A stretch of 64,000 bases of DNA from Pyrocephalus nanus (Eukaryota > Chordata > Aves > Passeriformes > Tyrannidae): positions 11,398,709 through 11,462,708 of the forward strand of contig CM076263.1 of NCBI GenBank assembly GCA_038380795.1, read 5' to 3'. The position numbers and the translations under genes were made by a program. Of this stretch, positions 35,701 through 46,803 are shown piece by piece; the stretch's first letter is position 1; each line of letters starts with the position of its first letter. The notes beneath the pieces were generated by a model that saw only the letters and a program-made list of their open reading frames with translations, did not search any database and was not told the origin of the DNA.

Positions 35701-38700
35701 AAGAGCCATAGATGAGTCTTACTGACATTGCTAAACTAAGCATTAGGATGAAAGTGTATGTTCTCTTAATACAGTAACATGATTATTGTCCAGGGTGAAA
35801 CAGTCAATGGAGCGCTTTCTACATCTCATCCCAGTACACTGAGATCAGAGAACCATAGAATTCTTTGGGTTGGAAGGGACATTAATGATCACCTAGTTAC
35901 AACCACCCTGCCCCAGGCAGCCTTGTTCAAGACAGTGACACCTTCCACCAGACCAGGCTGCTCAAAGCCTGACCTAAGCTGGACTAACCTTCATGTAGCC
36001 TTAAACTGCCACTGCGCCAGGGTGGAGTTATTGCCTCAGTGTACCAGTCACTTGTTTTAGGATTGTTGTTCAGTCAAGAGTTAAACTAAATGCCTGACTA
36101 GAAAGAAATAAAAAAAAAAAAGGAGGGAAAAAAAAAAAGAGAGAGAAAAAAAGCACCGATCTAGAAACAATTGCTCTCTCTCAAATTTCTACAGTGAACT
36201 TGCCCACACATGCACTCAAGCAGGAAAACAAGAACAGATCACAGCTTTCTAATCTACCAACTTTTCTGTTCTACAGAAAGAAGCACCAAACAACCCAAAT
36301 GGATTTAAAGAGCAATAGCTAAACACAGAAATTTGAGTTTTAACCTAGAGAAGAAAATGCTATTAACATTATAGGTATAATAATCTACTATTTCTAAGCA
36401 AAGTACAGGACTTTTAAAAGCTCGGTATTTTCAGATATTGTCCCTTGAGATTTAACCACACATCCTGTATAAACCTTAGTGCCCTCAGTTTTAAAAGAAA
36501 CAAGCTTTTGATAGCCATATAGGAAAAAAATATTTTTCTAAATACATTAAATTCTGAACTACAAACAACTTTGAATATAGCACATGCTTCAAACCCTATG
36601 CTTCTTTCAACCTTCCTGACAAAACTTGACTCTGTCTCAAAACTTCCTTTATTACCAAAGTCAAAGACTGGCAATGTACAGCTGTATTCAAGTGATGTTC
36701 CCAAGTTCTAGTGTTAACTACTAGTTAGGGTAAATCTCCATCTGTCATGCCAAAAACAACTGCAGTTTTCCTCAGAGGTCAGGCACACACTGAACTTTTG
36801 GATTTCTTATGAGCTCCAATCACATATTAAGCTTTCGTATTTCATAACGTAAGAATAATCCACACACAAATATGTGGGATTAAATCATGATTCAGCTTCT
36901 GAATCCTAGATAATCAAATGCCAAAGATGAAATGGATAAATATATACTGAGCAGTTAGCCATGGCAGAACTTGCAGAGTAGAAATCCGCACTTTGGAGAC
37001 ATATTTCAAGTGCCCCACAGCAAAGACTACAGGGTAGCCATAGCAACCTGGAATCACAACTCTGAACCTTTAATGTTGTTTTTCCAGCATTAACTGGCAC
37101 TGATGGGGGAACTGAATTTGGTATAGACAACAGATAGCAGGTTTGGATATGACGCCCACTTTCACACTAAATACAGGACAGCACACCAACTCTCAATTAA
37201 ATTATAGCAGAAGAAAAGTATCAGTCCTGAGCTTCAGTTGCTGTATTCCCACTAATAAAAACAAGCTTGCTGATAACATCAAGCTGTGGGGTAAGGTCAA
37301 CACACCTGAGAGTGGAGATGTCATCCAGAGGACCCGGACAGGCTCGGGAGGGGCAGTCTGTGCAAACCCCCTGAAGTTCAACAAGATCAAATGCAACGTG
37401 CTGCACCTGGGTTGGGGCAAGCACCAGCCTTGATAGCAGCTGGGGGATGGAGGGATTGAGAGCAGCTGTGTGGAGAAGGACTTGAAAGTGTTGGTGGCTG
37501 AACAGCTGGACATGGCTCAGCAACGTGTGCTCACAGCCCAGAAGAACAACCACAAGTAAACTGCATCCAAAGCAGGGTGGCCAGCACGGCAAGGGAGGGG
37601 ATTCTGTCCCCCCTGCTCTGCCCTCAGGATAACTCATCTGGAGCACTGCATTCAGCTCTGGGGCTCCAAGCAGAGTGAATCCAGAGAAGGGTCACAATAC
37701 TGATCAGAAGGCTGGAACACCTCTCCTAGGAAGACGGGCTGAGACATCTTTAACCATGTCTTCCAAATCAAATCATTCTATGATTCTGTGACTCTGCTTT
37801 CACAGCAGTTGCTTGACATTTCCCCATTCTAAAACTTCTTAAGAGGAAATGTGGTCTCCTAAATGTTTTTGCTCTAGAAATACTAAATGCATCATCTGAT
37901 CTCATATGGTTTTGCTATAGAAAAAAAAACAAGACTGTACAATCATCACATTTTAAAAAACAAGTTAGACAAATTTAAGTGTTTATTGAAAAATTCCAGG
38001 CTCACTGAATAATACTATTTGATAGGTCTCTGGCTCAGTGTGGTAGGTTGACCCTGATTGGATGCCAAGCACCCACCAATGCTGCTTTACCACTCTCCTC
38101 CACAAGTGGACAGGGGAGAGAAAATATAACAAAAGGCTCGTAAGTTGAGATAAAGACAGGGAGACGTCACTCATCGATTACCATCATCAGCTAAAGAGAC
38201 TTGTTTTGAGGAAATTTATTAAAAATTAAATTCAGAGCAAGATGATGAGAAGTAAAACAAACCTTAAAAAGACTTTCCCCCCACCCCTCTTTCCTTTCCA
38301 GGCTCTGCCTCTTCCCCTCCAGTGGCACTGAGAGGCAGGGAACGGGGCGTACGGACAGGGAATGGGGCGTATGGACAGTTCATCACAGGTTGTTCCTGCT
38401 GCTGCTCAGGGAGAGGAGTCCTTCCTCTGCTCCAGCATAGGGTCTCTCCCAGAGTAGACAATTCTCCACAAACTTCTCCAACAAGCTTCACAAACAGCTC
38501 CAGCTTGGGTCCCTTCTACAGGGTGCAGTCATTCAGGAACAGGTTTCTCCAGCACCGGTCTCAAGTCCTGCCAGCAAACCTGCTCTAGTGTGGGCTCCTC
38601 TCTCCGTGAGCCACAGGTACTGCCAGGAGCCTGCCCCAGCACAGGCTTCCCATGGGGTCACAGCCTCCTTCAGGTACATCCACTTCCTCCAGTGTGAGCC

Positions 38701-41700
38701 TACCCTACAGGCTGCAAGTGGATCTCTGCATCCCCATGAACCACAATGGACTGTGGGGGCACAGCTGCCTTCCCATGCTCTGTATCACAGAGCACAGGAG
38801 AACTTCAGCTCTGACACCTGGAGCAACTCCTCCCCCTCCTCCTTCACTGACCTAGGTGCCTGCAGAGCTGTTCCTCTCACACATTCTCGCTCCTCTCTTC
38901 TCTGTGAGCAATTATATCTGCACAGTAATTTTTTTTTTCCTTCTTAAATATGTTATCACAGAGGTGTTACTACCACCTTCAATTGGCTCAGCCTTGGCCA
39001 GCAGCCAGTCTGACTTGGATCCATCTGGCACTGGCTCTGTCAGATATGGGGGAAGCTTCTGGTAGTTTCTCACAGAAGCCACCTCCTGTATTCCCCCCAG
39101 TACCAAATCCTGGCCATGCAAATTCAATACATTCAACCCGTTGCTAACAATAGGGAGGGCTTCAGCAGAACCACGTTTGTATTACTAGAGAATTAACCCA
39201 TTTTGGGACACTCAGCTCTTTCAAGGACCTGCAGTCCAGCTCATTCAGACTAGCACGAACACTCTGAAGTGAACCTGAGAACCAGTGTAAGCAGCTGAAG
39301 GTCCTGAGTGAACTTAAAATGCACTGGTTTCTGATAATGCAATAGCTAACAATCCAATTTCCAAAGTCAGTGCATTGTTTACAGCATGGCTTTAATAGTG
39401 AGTATCTGCCTTAGCTAAAGTAGCAGAGAAACTATGCAGCCTCCTAAAACAAACTCCCACTGAGAATCAGCAGTAGCCAGGCTCAAGTTTAAGTTCTCTA
39501 AAAGTTTTAAATAAGAATTAAGTTTTCCATTACAAACTACTGCTGAGTTGCAAGCCATAGGCATTAAACCCAGTTCCTCCCCGCTTCCCAGTCTGGGTTA
39601 TTATTTATTATACAGGCTGTTTGCTTTTATAAAAATGTGCTAGGTCAACTGATGGAGTACTTACCATACTAGAAAGAGAAGAAGGCTGCTGTTGCCTGAC
39701 CAGCACTACTGACTGATGTACTGACTAGCTGTCAGTTGCTCAGAATTGTTCGTAATATTTTTCCTATACACCTGCTAGGTTTCTACTGTTTTTCCGCAAT
39801 GCCCTGCGTCCCGTAGAATTTAAGTCGGCTGCTTTAGGTAGGCATTTTTTTTTCCTTACACTTTCCTTACTTTTTTCTTCAGTAACTTAGACCACTCACT
39901 TTCATTAACATGGTCTCAACAGTTTTTCAAATGGTGCCTTTGTATCTGCTATAGACTGGTGATTGTGAAGTGTTTTGCATATTTTATATTTTGCATGCCT
40001 TTATTTCTGTAGCAACTGACTTCACTGGCAACATTATGTTCCTCAAGCTTTATAGAAACGCTGCTTTAGGGCAAGAGTTTGATCCATAAATGAACAAAAG
40101 TAAAATTGCCATAAATTGTTTTCTAATTCTTCATCCATCACATTAAAGCCTCATTTTAACCACATCTGAGGAACACAGAGTTGTTTGCAATTCAAAGGCT
40201 AATGCAGAGCAAATTGTTGTGTTAATTGTAAACAGAGCAGTAACTGCTTTCTGCACTAACACGTTTCTAGAAACTTTGTGCAATCCAGGCAGTACAATCA
40301 CTCAGTTCTCATTAATTCAGCACAACACCAACATAACGTCATAAATCACAACAAGCGAAGTACTTAAAACTAATATTGAAGTAACTTCCAAAAAGCAGTC
40401 TTTTTCAGCTGTATACAGTATCAGATGCTCAGTGATATAATCCCTGAAGTTTAATTCAGGTACACTGAAATGCCCCTTATTTTATATGTATTTGTTATAT
40501 ATGACTAAGTGTACTTGAATGATGTACTAGAGAAACAAATGCTATGGAAAAAAATAATTACTATATCCTATTTAATTGTTTCCATCATTTTCCAGACTCC
40601 TCTTATGACAGAGCAACAACATGGAAGGAACTTTTTAATAAAGTAGATGCAAACTGAAGTTACTTAACACTGATGCAAGTATATCAAATTGCAAAGGTAA
40701 ACAAATGTACACTATGGTTGTGTAACTTGTGTAACATCTACGCCCATCTCAGTTTCCAGTGGACTAGTTCAAAAATTTTATTTCTGAAAAAAAAAAGTGT
40801 CTTTAGCTTTATACAGTCCAGGTGTGCTGTAACCTGTGTCTTGAATTCTGTATCCTTCAAATTCACTAAACTGAGCTGATATTTCCCCTCCTCTTTTCAA
40901 GGTAAGGTAAAGCATAGTACAGTCCTAGCAGTTTTTAAACTACTACGTGAAGGAACAGCTACTGAAATAATTCACATTACAAAATAAGCAGAGATGGGTA
41001 GTCCGAACTCAACAAAACAATGAAAAGCTTCACACTATGACCTCATTCGGTAAGTTTCTATTTAAAGATACTTCTTCAAATGTACCCCTGTATATCTGGA
41101 TCTACAAGAGGACACAGACATAAATGCCCTAATACTTACTGCTTTTTAGAGGAGCAACTTTTTTTTAATTATCTGCTAAGTTATTTCATTTTAAAATTAG
41201 AATTCAGTTGAACTTTGAAGTTTGCACATTACTTTTTCCTTCTGCTACCTTCCTTGCATCTGTAAAAATTCCAGTGTTTTGAAAATATTTAAGTACTAAA
41301 TAATTGCAGTGGATCACAGGCATCTGTATTGAAGTGCAGTCCTCTAAATCAGAAATCTAAGAATGAAATACCTGGCTGGTTTCCAAAAGCCTATCTTCAG
41401 GTGGCAGTGTGAGATTTACTAACCTGTAACACTAGTACCCAAGAAAGGTAATTAAAAAGTGATACTAAAAAGGGTATCTTTCACCATTTAACATAAAAGA
41501 TAAAGAATTTTTCTGTAATTAAAATCAAAAAAAAAATCAATCACCTATCAACTTATAAGTAAAATAGTACAGTTCCCACAAGAGGGAATTTTCTTAAGAG
41601 ACACAAAAATATGCAGGCTAGTAACAACTAGTGTTATACACATCTAAATTAGGAATTCAGGGGGATGGGAAGGTAGTATTCTTGTGCACGCACACACACA

Positions 41701-44700
41701 CACCCCACACACCCTCCACACTTCTGTGGGGTTGTTCTGGTGCAAAACACAGAAGCTTCAACTGAAGCTCTCCTACCTGCTGGGCAACACTCCTTCCTTC
41801 CTTCCTGACCAGCCCAGCTCCATGTGTTATTGGTGGTGCCCTATGCACCACCTGTGTGCCTCTTTCAGGGGAGGCAATATCCTGCTAACATGTTACCTCT
41901 TCTCCAACAAAATACCAGTTTACAACAAAGCCCTATGAACTTCACATGACTGAGATGAGCACCCCTACCAACCTCTTGCAGTGATCCAAATGAGCCAAAA
42001 CTTGTTCAAAACAACTCTAACTCTGTGCTCTCCCTCCCTGCTCCAAATGATGACAACCTCAATGAGCCACAATGGAGTATCAGCTGTGGTCCACACTGAA
42101 CCATTTCCTTCCAATTAAGACCAAAACAAACCAAGCTTTTCATATGACAAGACTTTTTCAAAGGTAATTAGAATTGTGTATGAAGCTAAACCGTTCATCT
42201 TTCCTAAATACCTTCCAGCCATGAGAAGTCAGCAGCTACATCACATCTGCGCTATCAAACAAAACAAAGAACAGAACTCAGGAAATGAGTTTTCTCTATT
42301 ACTGGGGTATTAAATTCCCTTAGTTTACATAAGGACAACAGCAGTGCTTGTTCTGCATGGATTTACTGAGAATGAAATAAATAGCCAGAACATACAGTAA
42401 CCTTCAGTATTAGTTGACTGGATCATTTACTTTTGTAACCAGTCATATTTAGATACTAATCCAAATAAACAGGTCAGAAGAAATGCAAACTGCTGTCACT
42501 TCTGGTAAGCAAACTGTCTGTATGGACTTGGGAAAAATATCAGTATTTTAATCTAACTTAAAGATGGTAACTGCAAGTTTTAGAAATCCAGTAGGCCTTT
42601 CAAATTTTATGAAAGAAAAAAAAAATATTCCTTGCATGATCTGATGCACAGAATTTACTGGTGCAGCACCTTTTTTTAAGTGCTGGATCATTTGGAGGCA
42701 TTTTCCTTTTGCAGTATTAGAAGAGAAATCCCATTTTTATAGGTCTTTAATCTCCCTTTGGAAGTAAGGACTCTGAAAACCTCCCCAGTAAAACAGCATC
42801 CAAAGCACTCAATTATGCTTTTCAGAATCCTTCAGAATTGGACCGCTACTTATGATAGTTAGGTGTGTTTGTGTACACCTATAAACAGACTTAAAAGACT
42901 TGTTTGTAAGCGTGTAATAATATCTACCACAAGACAGGTAAAAAGAATTGCCTGGAGCAAGCATGCAGAAAAGCAATGGAAGAATTAATCTTTCACAGAT
43001 CTGCCAAACACTCCAAAGAGTGTTTGCCCTTTTTCTCCATCTCTCCTGCATTTGTTTTGCTCTTCTTCTGTCTGGACTGCTTCTTTACCTCTCCTATCTC
43101 TGTTTGCACAGAGAAAGAATTCAGGAACTGTGACCTTGCAGCTTTGACTTTGCAACATTTTACAGTGTTTGTATAATACAAATCACCTGGGGTCCAAAGG
43201 AAAGGCCACAGAAGGATTTAAGCCACAGGTGCTCAGGGCCTCTATGGGTTATCAGAAGTGTCGCCAATCTGCCTTGATACCGATGTTCTGCTTCTTGGAG
43301 TATTCTGTGATTTTTACTGGATATATCATACATATGATACATACTATCATCTGCATCGTATTTTATATGTATTGGTGTATGCCAATGATTCATCTTCAGC
43401 CTCCTTAAATATGGAACAAATCCTATCTCATTAGGACGTGTGCCCAAAGGCACCACCATTTCTGCATTAAGTGATTACAGCTTCAGTCTTAATACATAAA
43501 CACACGGACTGCAACAGCTACATTCAGGACTCCTCTCCTGTCTCAGTGATCAGGTAGAACTGTTTAGGCCCACAATTATCATTATTTGTGCTATACTAAC
43601 ATCTGAAGCTTCCAAGTAGAGACATTAGTTATCTTCTAGAAACTTGCAAACATTTCTTCTGCCCACAACTGGTAGGCAAATGGGTCGAGGTACAGTTGGT
43701 CAAATCTAACCATGGAACAGTGCCTTGAAGTTGAATTTCTGTACCTCAGATGGTCAGCATCTGGACAACTGAAGGTCTGTGACAGATGATGACAGCATTG
43801 TGCTTCCTTCTTAGACTCCCTCACACCGTGATGCTGCCATACCACAGGTCAGGTCCGGGGCCACCCAAGCTTGAGCCCCTGCAAAGTAATACAATCCCCA
43901 CCACCACGTCTGGGTTAGCCAACAGCTCCAAGCACCAGGTAAACCAAACCCCTCCTAAGTTCCTTTGCTTTCACTCTTTGTCTCTACCCCAACGTGAGGC
44001 TTTCATATGAGCCTCAACTCCCACCCTTCCCTCTGTGCGGTCCTTCAGCACCGCTGAGCTGCAAATCCAAAGGCAGTAGGTCTGGGCTCTTTTCCGAGAT
44101 CAGTTGCCTTGAGAGCAGCTTATAAAGTCTCCCCAGGAGAAACAGGGAGAGTAGAGTGCAGCTAACTTCAGGAAGCAAAATGCATCATGTTCCCATGCAG
44201 CCATCAAAGGACATGGCACTGCAGGGAAGGACACTTTGCAGCGATCACTCTGTTATGAAGTGGTCTCTGTCCACACCAGAGAGGCTAAGTGTCTCCTGAA
44301 CTTCAGATAACATTATCAATAAGGCTGCCATTAACTCGGAGGAAAAACAATCTGAGACCAGAGTCACAGCAAAATGCAAATAAAAAAATGTTTACAGGTC
44401 AGCTAAAAAATTTAAGGAACTGGCAGTAAAGATAACTCTTTCGCTCTCTTATTTTCTATTTCAAAAATAGAATTCTAGAAGAGCTTTTCAGTGTGTTCTT
44501 GCACAAATCTTCGTATTCCTGCCGATACAGCAAGAGCTTAGCTCAGTATTGCTACACACATAGTTAGGCAAGTTAGGCTTTGTCTACCTGGCGACACTGA
44601 GTTTTATTGCTGCAATTGCTTGCAGGGAGGTATTTTCAGGGGAAAGGTTTTTAAAAAAAGCAGCAGTCTTAGAACAAAAATTCTTGAATTCTCCCAAATG

Positions 44701-46489
44701 TGCAAAATTGTCTTATACATGTAAGTTTCTCCAAAAGGACAAATCCTAAGGTGTTTCTGCAACTACTACAATCGGCTACTGAGTTCACAGTTACTTATTT
44801 TAAAATGAACCTTCAGAGGTTACACAGGTTACCAATTACGCAAAACACACATTCTTGTGAGAATAGAAACTGCAGCTTTCACTATATTGAATCAAGGGAT
44901 GTACAACACTGCTGCTGCTCACTGACTGATTCACTGTCCCAGTCCTGCCTGTACACAGCAGTTAAGGAAAAGTAACCAAACGCCCTTTTGTTTTTCTTGG
45001 TTTTAGCTGAACACTGAGGAAAACCTCTATAACTAAACATGAAATGCTTCCTCAATAGAAGCTTAATTTAAAAGGAAAGCAGTCTTACAGATGAGCTGTG
45101 AGAGACATTGTTTTTCCGTAACCACTATATGAGAGGAAGTACAAGGACCTCTCAGCAATAGGATCCCACAAGGGAATCAACACAGAATGATGTTTCCACA
45201 TTAAACCTGTTGATATATGAAATATGACTAGATAGCTATACAAAACATGTAAAAATGTTTGGACAGGAATTCCATAGGAGATGGATTAACAACTGAAGCA
45301 CACAGGAAGATGTTAGAACTGTCTTGCTTTAGATAGGTACCGTTCTTATGTGCACCAGTGGTAGATGAACAATGGAAGGAGACATACATAGGGTAAATGG
45401 AGAACTGGATGAAGTCACTGACCTTGGGGGAGACAAAGACATAAGATGCTGTGTGCACATATCAATTAGAGACACCTGCTTTCCTTAGTACAACTTCATT
45501 AATGGACCTTTATACGAAAAGCTTCTTAGAGACTAAAGAAAAGGCTTTTCTAAAAACTTTAGCAAGGGGGACATATGTGAAGGTGAGATTTGACTGTTTG
45601 GGAGGAGTTCTTAGGAAAATACATAAGGATGAAGCAAAGATGTGGAGCAAGGAAAGGATAAAATGTGAAAATGTGAACGAGTCCTCCCTAAGTCTCAGAG
45701 AGGATTTTTTTGCAATACTGTGCTTTCCTCAGCATGCACTTCTCTAATCTTTACATTCCACGCTGCAAGGAAAAGCCTGCAGCTTGCTGAGGGCTGCTGG
45801 AATCCCTCCGAGGGTAAAACCCAAACACGCTTACTACACAAATCCCTCGGCAGGCTGCGAGCGATGAATGAAGGGCGGTCCAGTGGCGCGGCTCGCACCG
45901 CTCTGTCCATCGGGGGCCGGGGAGGCAGCAGGGGGAGAGGCAGAGCGAGGGGACAGCGGACTGCCCCGGGGAAACACCGGGGACACCCGAACACAGAGGC
46001 CCGGTGACTTCCCGGTCCGGGCATCCCCCCGGTGACCCTCCCGCCCCCCGACCCCGCCGCGTCCCCGGCGGCAGCGCCGGCGGAGGCCGTGACCGCCGCC
46101 CCCGCCCAGCCGCTCACCAGCTGCTTGAGGTCCTCCTCGGAGAGCCCGGCGTAGCGGTACCGCTGCTGCTCGAACTCGTACCGTGTCGTCTTCACCACCA
46201 CGGCCACCCGCGACGGCCGGAACCCGCCGCCCGCCGCCCCCGGCCCGCCGCGCTCCCGCCGCCGCGGCTCGCACGGCGAGGATCCTGTCGCCCCCCGCCC
46301 CGCCGCCGCCGCGGAGTGGCTCAGCCCGCCGAGGGCCAGCAGGCGCCGGCGAGCGCCGGCGAGCAGCGGCAGCCCCGGTGGGGCGAGGGGAGCCGCCGCC
46401 GCCCCGTAGCAGAACAGGGCGGAGCGGCGAGCGGTAGCCCCACTGGCAAGGCGGAGGCGGGCACAGGGGAAGCCCCGCGCGGCGAACAT
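17644..46489 (-). CDS. NADK2: NADK2, mitochondrial NAD kinase 2 (complete coding region)
   Basis: NADK2 phosphorylates NAD+ to NADP+ in the mitochondrial matrix. Twelve minus-strand coding segments run, in order of translation: 46118-46489, 31369-31457, 30930-31018, 29334-29415, 28176-28259, 25981-26117, 24963-25041, 22629-22724, 20615-20670, 20478-20531, 19858-19981 and 17644-17782. They total 1401 nt (466 residues plus stop), and every junction is in phase with GT-AG borders. Visible landmarks are VVVKTTRYEFEQQRYRYA at the start of the conserved domain, the nucleotide-kinase GGDG motif at residues 183-186, NTDPERSEGHL near 206-216, CTGTGSKAW ending at residue 343, and CWDACMVVDGGTSFEFNDG near the end. 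The first 73 residues contain many Arg and Ala and no acidic residue, as expected for a mitochondrial presequence. Human NADK2 is about 442 residues; the extra length here is in the N-terminal region. It converges with SKP2 and lies in tandem with RANBP3L. Confidence 0.96.
18880..19148 (-). mobile_element. CR1 fragment (minus)
   Basis: It opens with aatcaaagaatcatttagat and continues through gagtccaaccattaaac and gtgaagaaaattttcc, which is the reverse complement of a CR1 3' end. Inside it a 20-bp unit is duplicated in tandem (18992-19011 and 19012-19031). It lies in NADK2 intron 11. Confidence 0.85.
19160..19560 (-). mobile_element. Older CR1 fragment (minus)
   Basis: Motifs like caaagcaggctttacttcaa, gagtatctccagggattgtg and cagacaacctgttct follow the CR1 reverse-complement order, then fade into AT-rich sequence. 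It is adjacent to a better preserved CR1 piece and may be a separate insertion. Confidence 0.6.
19858..19981 (-). CDS. NADK2: NADK2 exon 11
   Basis: It encodes TNDFNESLLYSPEEPKMFF, VREPIVNRVF and SSSRQRGFSS. The acceptor is tgtttacag and the donor gtaagt. Confidence 0.95.
20478..20531 (-). CDS. NADK2: NADK2 exon 10 (54 nt)
   Basis: It encodes KKRGSLDMPLNTDLVQK, with acceptor ctcaacag and donor gtcagt. The intron to exon 9 is only 83 nt (20532-20614). Confidence 0.9.
20615..20670 (-). CDS. NADK2: NADK2 exon 9 (56 nt)
   Basis: It encodes SYNINKVAHQAVEEILKI between acceptor tctgtctag and donor gtgagt. It is short and was found by phase and homology. Confidence 0.93.
20671..22628 (-). other. 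NADK2 intron 8, no recognised content
   Basis: No exon or clear repeat was recognised. The frames at 21271-21588 lack any family resemblance. Confidence 0.55.
22629..22724 (-). CDS. NADK2: NADK2 exon 8
   Basis: It encodes ASYYEISVDDGPWEKQKSSG and CTGTGSKAW, nearly identical to mammalian NADK2. The acceptor is cttcatag and the donor gtaagt; the Trp codon is split by the intron. Confidence 0.95.
22725..24962 (-). other. NADK2 intron 7
   Basis: AT-rich intron with a short (GTT)n-like run near 24280-24293. No gene seen. Confidence 0.55.
24963..25041 (-). CDS. NADK2: NADK2 exon 7
   Basis: It encodes SDISGPHLLPVRALNEVF and IGESLSS. The acceptor is tatctgcag and the donor gtatgt. Confidence 0.95.
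25981..26117 (-). CDS. NADK2: NADK2 exon 6
   Basis: It encodes WQWRQRIRLYLEGTGINP, then VDLHEQQLSQEQHS, and continues to FQDQ. The acceptor is ctgtcttag and the donor gtaggt. The C-terminal half is the variable NADK2 insert. Confidence 0.94.
26118..28175 (-). other. NADK2 intron 5, no recognised content
   Basis: No exon, strong repeat or RNA gene was recognised in this AT-rich intron. Confidence 0.5.
28176..28259 (-). CDS. NADK2: NADK2 exon 5
   Basis: It encodes SEGHLCLPVRYTHSF and PEALQKLYRGEF. The acceptor is gttactag and the donor gtagga. Confidence 0.95.
28465..28560 (-). repeat. Possible MIR-type SINE relic
   Basis: The order ctccatttacacaact, gaaacaggtaagcaacatgc, cctaagatca resembles the reverse-complement MIR core (paired 'fraction of bases' text around aacttgcccaaggtca). 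It is short and diverged, so this is a tentative call. Confidence 0.3.
29334..29415 (-). CDS. NADK2: NADK2 exon 4: GGDG motif
   Basis: It completes GGDGTMLLAASKVFD and carries KPVIGVNTDPE, the nucleotide-binding core of NAD kinases. The acceptor is ctgtag and the donor gtaaaa. Confidence 0.95.
29416..30929 (-). other. NADK2 intron 3, no recognised content
   Basis: AT-rich intron between the two halves of the GGDG-encoding sequence. No repeat or gene identified. Confidence 0.5.
30930..31018 (-). CDS. NADK2: NADK2 exon 3
   Basis: It encodes NDRIEVRLVKRREYNEE and TVRWADAVISAG, ending inside the GGDG motif. The acceptor is ttttgtag and the donor gtatga, so the catalytic motif is split by the intron. 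Confidence 0.95.
31369..31457 (-). CDS. NADK2: NADK2 exon 2
   Basis: The acceptor is gtcttacag and the donor gtaaga on the minus strand. It encodes LALKGSNYAGLLERHRIHT and KNVEHVVDSL, matching NADK2. Intron 1 before it is 14.7 kb, the largest in the gene. Confidence 0.95.
34420..34625 (-). mobile_element. CR1 fragment (minus)
   Basis: It opens cagaatcagagtggttgaac, followed by ggaaggaacctctggatgtc and caacccccagctcaagcagg, the reverse complement of a CR1 3' end; downstream text includes cagtgccagtgctcagacac. Confidence 0.8.
34930..34961. repeat. 16-bp direct duplication
   Basis: The unit ccaggcttgggtctta occurs twice with no spacer. It is a local slippage-type duplication without evident function. 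Confidence 0.8.
35847..35990 (-). mobile_element. CR1 fragment (minus)
   Basis: It opens agagaaccatagaattcttt, then gggttggaagggacattaat and a CR1-like run ending near gcctgacctaagctgg. It is a short 3' piece. Confidence 0.75.
36107..36152. repeat. A/G-rich low-complexity run
   Basis: Poly(A) blocks are separated by ggaggg and gagagag. It could be the remnant of a poly(A)-tailed insertion, but no body was recognised. Confidence 0.7.
37262..37791 (+). mobile_element. CR1 3' fragment (plus)
   Basis: The sequence from cttgctgataacatcaagct through cctgaagttcaacaagatca and gggaggggattctgtccccc follows the CR1 ORF2/3' region and ends attctatgattctgtg. The frame is shattered. It lies antisense to NADK2 in intron 1. 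Confidence 0.85.
38039..39131 (-). mobile_element. ERV-type long terminal repeat (probable solo LTR)
   Basis: A block of about 1.1 kb begins tgtggtaggttgaccctg and ends aattcaataca on the plus strand (TG...CA edges). It includes the segment ggacaggggagagaaaatat, a GC-rich middle with recurring ctccag/gtgggc motifs, and the text cttaaatatgttatcacaga. I recognise this as an abundant neoavian, ERV-derived LTR family, but not its exact Repbase name. A minus-strand AATAAA (38215-38220) suggests minus orientation, sense with NADK2. No gag, pol or env sequence flanks it. Borders and orientation are approximate; no clear target-site duplication was seen. Confidence 0.75.
41686..41721. repeat. CA-rich microsatellite
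   Basis: An interrupted (CA)n run with cccc interruptions, in NADK2 intron 1. Confidence 0.8.
46118..46489 (-). CDS. NADK2: NADK2 exon 1: start codon, mitochondrial presequence
   Basis: The ATG at 46487-46489 is read as the start because MFAARGF aligns with the family's MTCYRGF-like N-terminus. The frame stays open further upstream (to 46897) only because the DNA is extremely GC-rich. The first acidic residue is E74. The exon ends LSEEDLKQL at a gtgagc donor. A longer start cannot be excluded from sequence alone. Confidence 0.88.
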
Positions 46490-46641
46490 CACCCGGGCTG
46501 GCTGCGCCGCTCCCCGGGGCGGGCGGGCGGGGCGGGCGCAGCGCTGCCGGCGGCGGCTGCGGCCGCTCTGCGGCGGCGCCCGGCACACATGGCCCGGTCG
46601 CGCCCGCCGCCCCGCCCCCCGGGCGCGCGCCCGCCGCGGCC

Positions 46642-46648
46642 GCCAATC
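46642..46648. promoter_or_regulatory. CCAAT motif (NF-Y type)
   Basis: The sequence gccaatc lies about 155 bp upstream of the NADK2 start codon, within the CpG island and flanked by GC boxes. NF-Y sites act in either orientation. The call rests on motif and position only. Confidence 0.4.
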
Positions 46649-46791
46649 GCGAGCGGCGCCGCCGGGCACCCGCCCCGGGAGGGGGCGGGGCCGGGAGGGG
46701 CTCGCCCCGGCGCGTGCGCCGTCCGCGGCCAACCGGGGGGCAGCGCGCGGCGGGCGAGGGCCCCGCCCCCGAGCCCCCGGGAAGTGCGGGC

Positions 46792-46803
46792 CGCGCATGC
46801 GCG
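46792..46803. promoter_or_regulatory. NRF-1 consensus palindrome
   Basis: The 12-mer cgcgcatgcgcg fits the known NRF-1 consensus YGCGCAYGCGCR and is a perfect palindrome. It lies about 300 bp upstream of the NADK2 ATG. NRF-1 drives many nuclear genes for mitochondrial proteins, which fits NADK2. Binding is inferred, not shown. Confidence 0.6.

Larger units (their letters stand above)
31458..46117 (-). other. NADK2 intron 1 (14.7 kb)
   Basis: This large first intron contains CR1 fragments near 34.4, 35.8 and 37.3 kb, an LTR at about 38.0-39.1 kb and a CA-rich microsatellite at 41.7 kb. From about 39.2 to 45.8 kb nothing else was recognised. Its 5' end lies in the CpG island. Confidence 0.75.

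Noticed and set aside
38264..38947. Several overlapping frames of 75-119 codons on both strands near 38.3-38.9 kb
   Set aside because: All lie in the LTR-like repeat, and none shows a retroviral or host protein domain.
45451..45747. Plus-strand frame of 98 codons next to the CpG island
   Set aside because: It has no recognised domain and no splice or homology support, and it lies antisense in NADK2 intron 1.
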